DNA from: Haematobia irritans
Lineage: Eukaryota; Arthropoda; Insecta; Diptera; Muscidae
Assembly (NCBI RefSeq): GCF_050003625.1
Contig: NC_134397.1
Coordinates: forward strand, 223,076,537 to 223,140,536
DNA: 64,000 nt
Direction of reading: 5' to 3'
Below, piece by piece: positions 59,199 to 64,000 of the stretch. The position numbers were made by a program, and so were the translations under genes. Numbering within the stretch: the stretch's first letter is position 1; the number at the start of each line of letters is the position of its first letter. Under the pieces are notes generated by a model, which saw only the letters and a list, made by a program, of their open reading frames with translations, searched no databases and was not told the DNA's origin.

Positions 59199-60761
59199 GT
59201 GGTTATACTTGAAGTAAGATGCAACACTCTACGGGGAAATGGATTAAACCCAGAACCGATACAGGACAAGTCTCTTGGAGCATTCCCACTTCTTGTAAAA
59301 ATCCTACACAAAAAATCTTTTTTTCTGATTCAATGACGAAGTTAATTGATAAAATTAATTGTTAATTGATGATGCGGTGTAAGTTTATCGCCAACCAAAT
59401 TCTGCAACTAGCAATTTTACCTTCAGAATAGCTTCTCATCGAAGAAAACCAAATTCGGTAACTAGGCAATCGGTGCCGGTTTATCGGGATTTTTTACTCA
59501 AAAAATAGAAAAGGTTTTTCCAGTTTTGGTTAAATTCGTTCAAAGACTTATAGTTCTTCCATACTCCTTAGCAAATGTGGAGCATATTTTTAGTCAGGTA
59601 AATGTTAACATAACTAAAATTATAAGTTACTTTGAGAATGACTCATTGGAAGGAATATATATTATTCCAAAGATATCCTTAAATTAAATATTAAATATCT
59701 ATCTTGTTCTAATACCAAAATTGACAATGACTTACTCAGAATGTGTGTAATGTAAACATCTACTAAAAAGATGTTTAATTCTAATATGGCCGATTTTTAA
59801 AATGCATGTGCCGATTATGAAACTTTTTCTGAAGATTTTTCTTGAAACTTAATTGGCAGCCCTGGCTTGGGTTTATGTCTACTTACACGAGGTGGATTGA
59901 AGATTATATTCCTCTTTTTGTTCAACCAATCTAACCTTATTATTGAGTATTTAGGTGTCATCAGTTATGTCAACTACGTTTAATAGTTAGAGATTTGCCC
60001 CACAAAATAATTTCTCTGTGTGCAATACCTGCTAATCAACCAAACTAGGTGCAATTCGACGGAAATAATTTTGAATTTTCTCTGAATAGAATCTGAAATG
60101 TCTTTAGCGCTCAGAAATTATTTCCAAACATTTGCAATTAAATTGAATTGGTCGTACCGAGTCAGGTGAACAACCAATATACAATTAATGGGATTTATTT
60201 AGTAACACTTGTTCAAAGCGAAATGGAGCTAAGTGAAAGTTTCAAATATATACTTAATTGGCAAATAATACATTGATTGGTGTATTCAACATGATGAATG
60301 GTTAAATTATTGAATCCCTATTCATGAATACTGAAGTGGTTGTTTTGGTATTTGATTGATGTAATAAATCAATAAAAAAAATATGAAGAGATATATCGAT
60401 GTCCTCATTCCAGAGTACGCTAAGTCAACTTAGCATTTTTTGATGGAGTTCGTTGTTTTTCATTCGGATTGATGTGAATTGCATCCTGTCCAATGTTCGA
60501 ATTTATTGGACACTTCTATCAAAAGTTATGGTTAATATTGTAGGTAGCCTGTGACTACAGTTTTAAAAATTTCCAATCCAAAAAGGGCAAAAAGCTTTGT
60601 TCGGCCTTAAGTGGTCTAAGCCATTTTTAGCCATGTTTCTCAATATTTTGAATTCGTACCTACTACAAAAAAATCTACAATAAACATGATTTTAAGACCG
60701 AAAAAAATGAATTTATATCTTATACGGTTTTTGAGAAATTCAAAAACAAAAAAAAAAACAA
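59199..60761. other. Unassigned spacer, possibly single-copy
   Basis: No recognised repeats or genes over about 1.5 kb. Short frames only. A candidate for ordinary intergenic DNA. Confidence 0.3.
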
Positions 60762-60964
60762 GTATAAACGGCCGTAAGTTCGGCCAGGCCGAAGCTTATG
60801 TACCCTCCACCATGTATTGCGTAGAAACTTCTACTGAAGACTGTCATCAACAATCGAATTACTTGGGTTGCGGTAACACTTGCCGATGGCAAGGTATCTT
60901 AAAACTTCCTAACACCGTCTTTTAAATTACAAGATAGTCCATACGTAGTATATATTAAACTAAA
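60762..60964 (+). repeat. Element A, isolated left end (A11)
   Basis: The first 200 bp of A only (ACAAGTATAAACGGCCGTAA ... GTAGTATATATTAAACTAA), immediately followed by another complete left end. Confidence 0.8.
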
Positions 60965-62605
60965 CAAGTATATACGGGCGTAAGTTCGGCCAGGCCGAAT
61001 CTTATGTACCCTCCACCATGGATGGCGTAGAAACTACGAAAGACTGTCATCCACAAATTTCAACTCACTCGGATGAAATTTGCTCCTCCAAGAGACTCCA
61101 AAACCAAATCTCGGGATTCTTTTATATGGGGGCTATAAATGATATGGACTGATATGGACCACTTTTGGCATGGTTGTTAAATATCATATACCACCACCAC
61201 GTACCAAATTTCAACCAGATCGGATGAATTTTGCTTCTCCAAATGGCACCGGAGGTCAAATCTGGCGATCGGTTTATATGGGAGCTATATATAATTATGG
61301 ACTGATAGGGACCAATTCCTGCATGGTTGTTGGATACCATATACTAACACCACGTACCAAATTTCAACCGAATGGGAAGAATTTTGCTTTTCCAAGATGC
61401 TCCGGAGGTCAAATCTGGGGATCGGTTTATATGGGGCCTACATATAATTATGGACCGATTTCGACCAATTTTTGCATGGGTGTTTGAGGACATATATTAA
61501 CATCACGTACCAAATTTCAACTGAATCAGATGAATTTTGGTCTTCCAAGAGGCTCCGGAGGACAAATCTGGAAATCGATTTATATGGGGGCTATATATAA
61601 TTATGGACCAATATGGACCAATTTTTGCATGGTCATTAGAGAACATATACCAACACCATGTAACAAATTTCAGACGGATCGTATGAAATTTTCGTTTCTT
61701 AGAGGCTCCTCAAGCCAAATCGAGGGATCGGTTTATATGGGGACTATATATAATTATGGACCGATGTGGACCAATTTTTGCATGGTCATTAGAGAACATA
61801 TACCAATACCATGTACCAAATTTCAGCCGGATCGGATGAAATTTGCTTCTCTTGGAGGCTCCGGAAGCCAAATCGGGGGATCGGTTTATATGGGGGCTAT
61901 ATATAATTATGGACCGATGTGGACCAATTTTTGCATGGTTTTTAGAGACCATATACTAACACCATGTACCAAAGTTCAGCCGGATCGCATGAAATTTGGT
62001 TCTCTTAGAGGCTCCACAAGCCAAATCGGGGGATCTGTTTATATGGGGGCTATATGTAATTATGGACCGATATGGACTAATTTTTGCATGGTTGTTAGAG
62101 ACCATATACTAATATCATGTACCAAATTTCAGCCGGATTGGATGAAATTTGCTTCTCTTAGAGCGATTGCAAGCCAAATTTGGGGGTCCGTTTATATGGG
62201 TGCTATACGTAAAAGTGGTCCAATATGGACCAATTTTTGCATGGTTGTTAGAGACCATATACTTACACCATGTACCAAATTTCAGCCGAATCGGATGAAA
62301 TTTGCTTCTCTTAGAGCAATCGCAAGCCAAATTTGTGGGTCCGTTTATATGGGGGTTATACGTAAGAGTGGACCGATATGGCCCATTTACAATACCGTCC
62401 TATCTACATCAATAACAACTACTTGTGCCAAGTTTCAAGTCGATAGCTTGTTTCGTTCGGAAGATAGCGTGATTTCAACAGACGGACGGACATGCTCAGA
62501 TCGACTCAGAATTTCACCACGACCCAGAATATATATACTTTATGGGGTCTTAGAGCAATATTTCGATGTGTTACAAACGGAATGACAAAGTTAATATACC
62601 CTCCA
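60965..62605 (+). repeat. Composite element A, copy A12
   Basis: Left end ACAAGTATATACGGGCGTAA, short block, then about eight 153-bp units (61060-62380) with the frame open for 351 codons (61530-62585), and the right end through ACGGACGGACATGCTCAG to ATACCCTCCACC. The final motif merges with an inverted A head. Confidence 0.85.
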
Positions 62606-62725
62606 CCTTAGGATGGGGGTATATTAACTTTGTCATTCCGTTTGTAACACATCGGAATATTGCTCTCAGACTCCATATATATTCCGAACGAAACAAGCTA
62701 TCGACTTGAAACTTGGCACAAGTTG
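62606..62725 (-). repeat. Inverted A head (A13), truncated by a LINE
   Basis: CTTAGGATGGGGGTATATTA, CATTCCGTTTGTAACACATC and CGAACGAAACAAGCTATCGA form the mirror image of 62420-62600. The match is lost at GGCACAAG, where the LINE 3' end starts. Confidence 0.8.
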
Positions 62726-64000
62726 TTGTTGTTGTAACAGTTTTTAATGTATTTTCATCCATTTTGTTCTATGCTTGTGTAGTTCAACTGGTAGCCAGAT
62801 CAAGGAACTCTGCGACAAGGATGTGATGTGTCCAGAGTGATCTGGTAGTGAGACGGGTAGGCTTAGCTGGGCAAGCAAAAAGGTGAGGAGTGTCATGTAG
62901 CCCTTGATTACAGTTGGGACACATGTCAGCTACGCTGCTATCAATCACTGATAAGTATGAATTGAGGCGGCAGCACTTGCCTGATCTTAGTTGGGCCAAA
63001 ACTACCCTTGTCTGCCGTGGGAGGTCTCTCTCCACCGGTGCTATGGGCGACGGTCGGACTCCGAGAACAGGATTAACCTTGTAGCTTTTCACCGCTTCAG
63101 CTACAGTATCCTCATGAAACCTGTTCAGACCTGTCTGGTATGCTGCCTGATCTAGAGGCTCTCTTTTGTAACGCTGGATCTTGGGTTCTAGAAGGTGAAG
63201 ATCAACCTTTACATTCCTAGGTGGAGGTTGTCTATCCACAAGATGGTGATTCGGATGACAACTTCGATGGCAACCCAAGAGGTACTGCTTTGACAACATG
63301 TAGTTTTGTCGACGCACTGGGATGATCTTGGTCTCCGCATAAAGGTGATCCAGGGGTGTACTGCGGAGACATCCTGTTGTGGTTCTAAGGGCAGCGTTCT
63401 GACAGGTTTGTATGTTATTCCACCGCGTATCGCTCGTTTGAGGTGTCCACACTGGCGCTGCATAGTTTACCACTGACCGGCCAATTGCCTTATATGTAGT
63501 TAACAAGGTTTCTTTGTCCGCACCCCAAGTGCTGCCGGCAAGCGACTTGAGGACCTTGTTTCTACCGCGGAGCTTATCACAAATTGCAGTGGCATGGTCG
63601 GACGACTTATAAAGGCTGTCGAATGTGACCCCGAGAATCTTGGGGTAATTTGTTGTCGGAATTGTTTCGCCATCGACTCTGACATTCAACTGCCTGCGTA
63701 CTTCCGCCGTCCATGTAGTGAATTGTGTGGCTGAGGATTTGGTGGGAGATATCCTCAAATTTCTTGCAGTAAAATAACTGGTAAGATCAGCGAGGTAGAC
63801 ATTTAATCGATCGCAAATGTCATCAACAATGGGCCCGGATGCCATGATTGTGCAATCATCCGCATAAGACACAATCTCGACGCCATCAGGAGAGGGTGGA
63901 ATCGAGGACAGGTAGAGGTTAAACAGTGCTGGAGATATCACTCCGTCCTGGAGAACTCCCTGTTTAACTCTACGGGGTTTTGACTTCTTGTCCCTGAATT
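62726..64000 (-). mobile_element. Second LINE, 3' part, continues beyond the window
   Basis: A non-LTR retrotransposon in minus orientation. The 3' junction lies in GTTGTTGTTGTTGTAACAG (about 62721-62740), which on the element strand is a CAA-type microsatellite end. It is inserted in an A head. Confidence 0.75.
62784..63998 (-). CDS. LINE reverse transcriptase, C-terminal 405 codons, open at the window edge
   Basis: An uninterrupted frame from the window edge: FRDKKSKPRRVKQGVLQDGV, then ISPALFNLYLS (RT motif B, normally GxPQGxxLSP), IVSYADDCTI (catalytic YADD, about 63866-63890) and TNYPKILGVTFDSLYKSSDH. The thumb-like region contains WGADKETLLTTYKAI and VNYAAPVWTP. Near the C-terminus CPNCNQGLHDTPHLFAC is a C-X2-C-X8-H-X3-C zinc motif. 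The family copies LINE RNA into DNA at a nicked target. The lack of stop codons over 405 codons suggests a young copy. The group is Jockey/CR1/I-like; the clade is not decided. No true start is visible, since the gene begins outside the window. Confidence 0.85.
   Translation of the reverse strand, partial: FRDKKSKPRRVKQGVLQDGVISPALFNLYLSSIPPSPDGVEIVSYADDCTIMASGPIVDDICDRLNVYLADLTSYFTARNLRISPTKSSATQFTTWTAEVRRQLNVRVDGETIPTTNYPKILGVTFDSLYKSSDHATAICDKLRGRNKVLKSLAGSTWGADKETLLTTYKAIGRSVVNYAAPVWTPQTSDTRWNNIQTCQNAALRTTTGCLRSTPLDHLYAETKIIPVRRQNYMLSKQYLLGCHRSCHPNHHLVDRQPPPRNVKVDLHLLEPKIQRYKREPLDQAAYQTGLNRFHEDTVAEAVKSYKVNPVLGVRPSPIAPVERDLPRQTRVVLAQLRSGKCCRLNSYLSVIDSSVADMCPNCNQGLHDTPHLFACPAKPTRLTTRSLWTHHILVAEFLDLATS

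Noticed and set aside
59108..59336. ORFs of about 60 codons on both strands
   Set aside because: Overlapping, short, without domains, and part of element E's end.

Overview
This 64 kb window is AT-rich animal DNA, almost certainly from a higher dipteran. The repeat vocabulary points to a calyptrate, probably muscid, fly such as a stable fly, horn fly or house fly relative. That species guess rests on remembered similarity of the repeats and was not checked by a search. No host gene could be supported. Nearly everything recognisable is transposable-element DNA, much of it nested.

The dominant component is a composite non-autonomous element, called A here. Its parts, in order, are: (i) a left end with the hairpin core TTCGGCC/GGCCGAA; (ii) usually an array of a 29-bp AT-rich unit; (iii) a short link (TTTTTGGCTCGAG); (iv) an array of a 153-bp unit; (v) a right end closing with GGTGGAGGGTATAAAAA. 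In this report '+' for A means part (i) lies leftmost. Copies lie at 4583-7817(-), 15207-19431(+), 19432-20434(+), 21007-25242(+), 32405-34340(-), 37058-39090(+), 39091-39757(+), 46705-49229(+), 55717-57135(+), 57553-58920(+), 60762-60964(+), 60965-62605(+) and 62606-62725(-). Relatives B (16526-18403), C (28107-30190) and D (219-2745) have different sequences but the same layout and, remarkably, the same 153-bp period.

Other elements sit in or beside these. There are three near-identical deletion derivatives of a DD41D (rosa-like) Tc1/mariner transposon (457-1391, 22464-23396, 34818-35750). A foldback MITE is interrupted by a TTAA-flanked piggyBac-like MITE (1413-2561, 1453-2347). A DD34D mariner is split by element B (16162-18705). 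Two tRNA-derived SINEs are present (37639-37987, 40521-40865). A TA-inserting family, E, carries two tRNA-like sequences pointing away from each other (30613-31578, 55629-59198, 47161-48500). There is a decayed jockey-like LINE (about 41881-46328, minus) and the 3' part of a second LINE (about 62726-64000, minus) that runs off the window.

Region by region: 1-2750 is element D with three nested insertions; 2750-4580 is unassigned; 4580-7820 is A; 7945-9690 is mixed fragments; 9694-13285 is a 29-bp satellite interrupted by a long-TIR MITE; 15200-20434 is tandem A with a mariner and B inside; 21007-25242 is A with a 2-kb insertion; 26090-31710 holds relics, 29-bp arrays, C and E; 32405-34340 is A; 34560-35935 is MITE F with a DD41D copy; 36860-40190 holds A copies between duplicated flanks; 41700-46710 is a LINE inside a B-type repeat; 46705-49230 is A with E inside; 50530-54345 is a large 29-bp array with a long (AT)n palindrome; 55629-59198 is E split by two A copies; 60762-62725 holds A copies; 62726-64000 is a LINE. 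Few elements look able to act alone. The best-preserved coding remnants are the DD41D catalytic domains and the terminal LINE reverse transcriptase.
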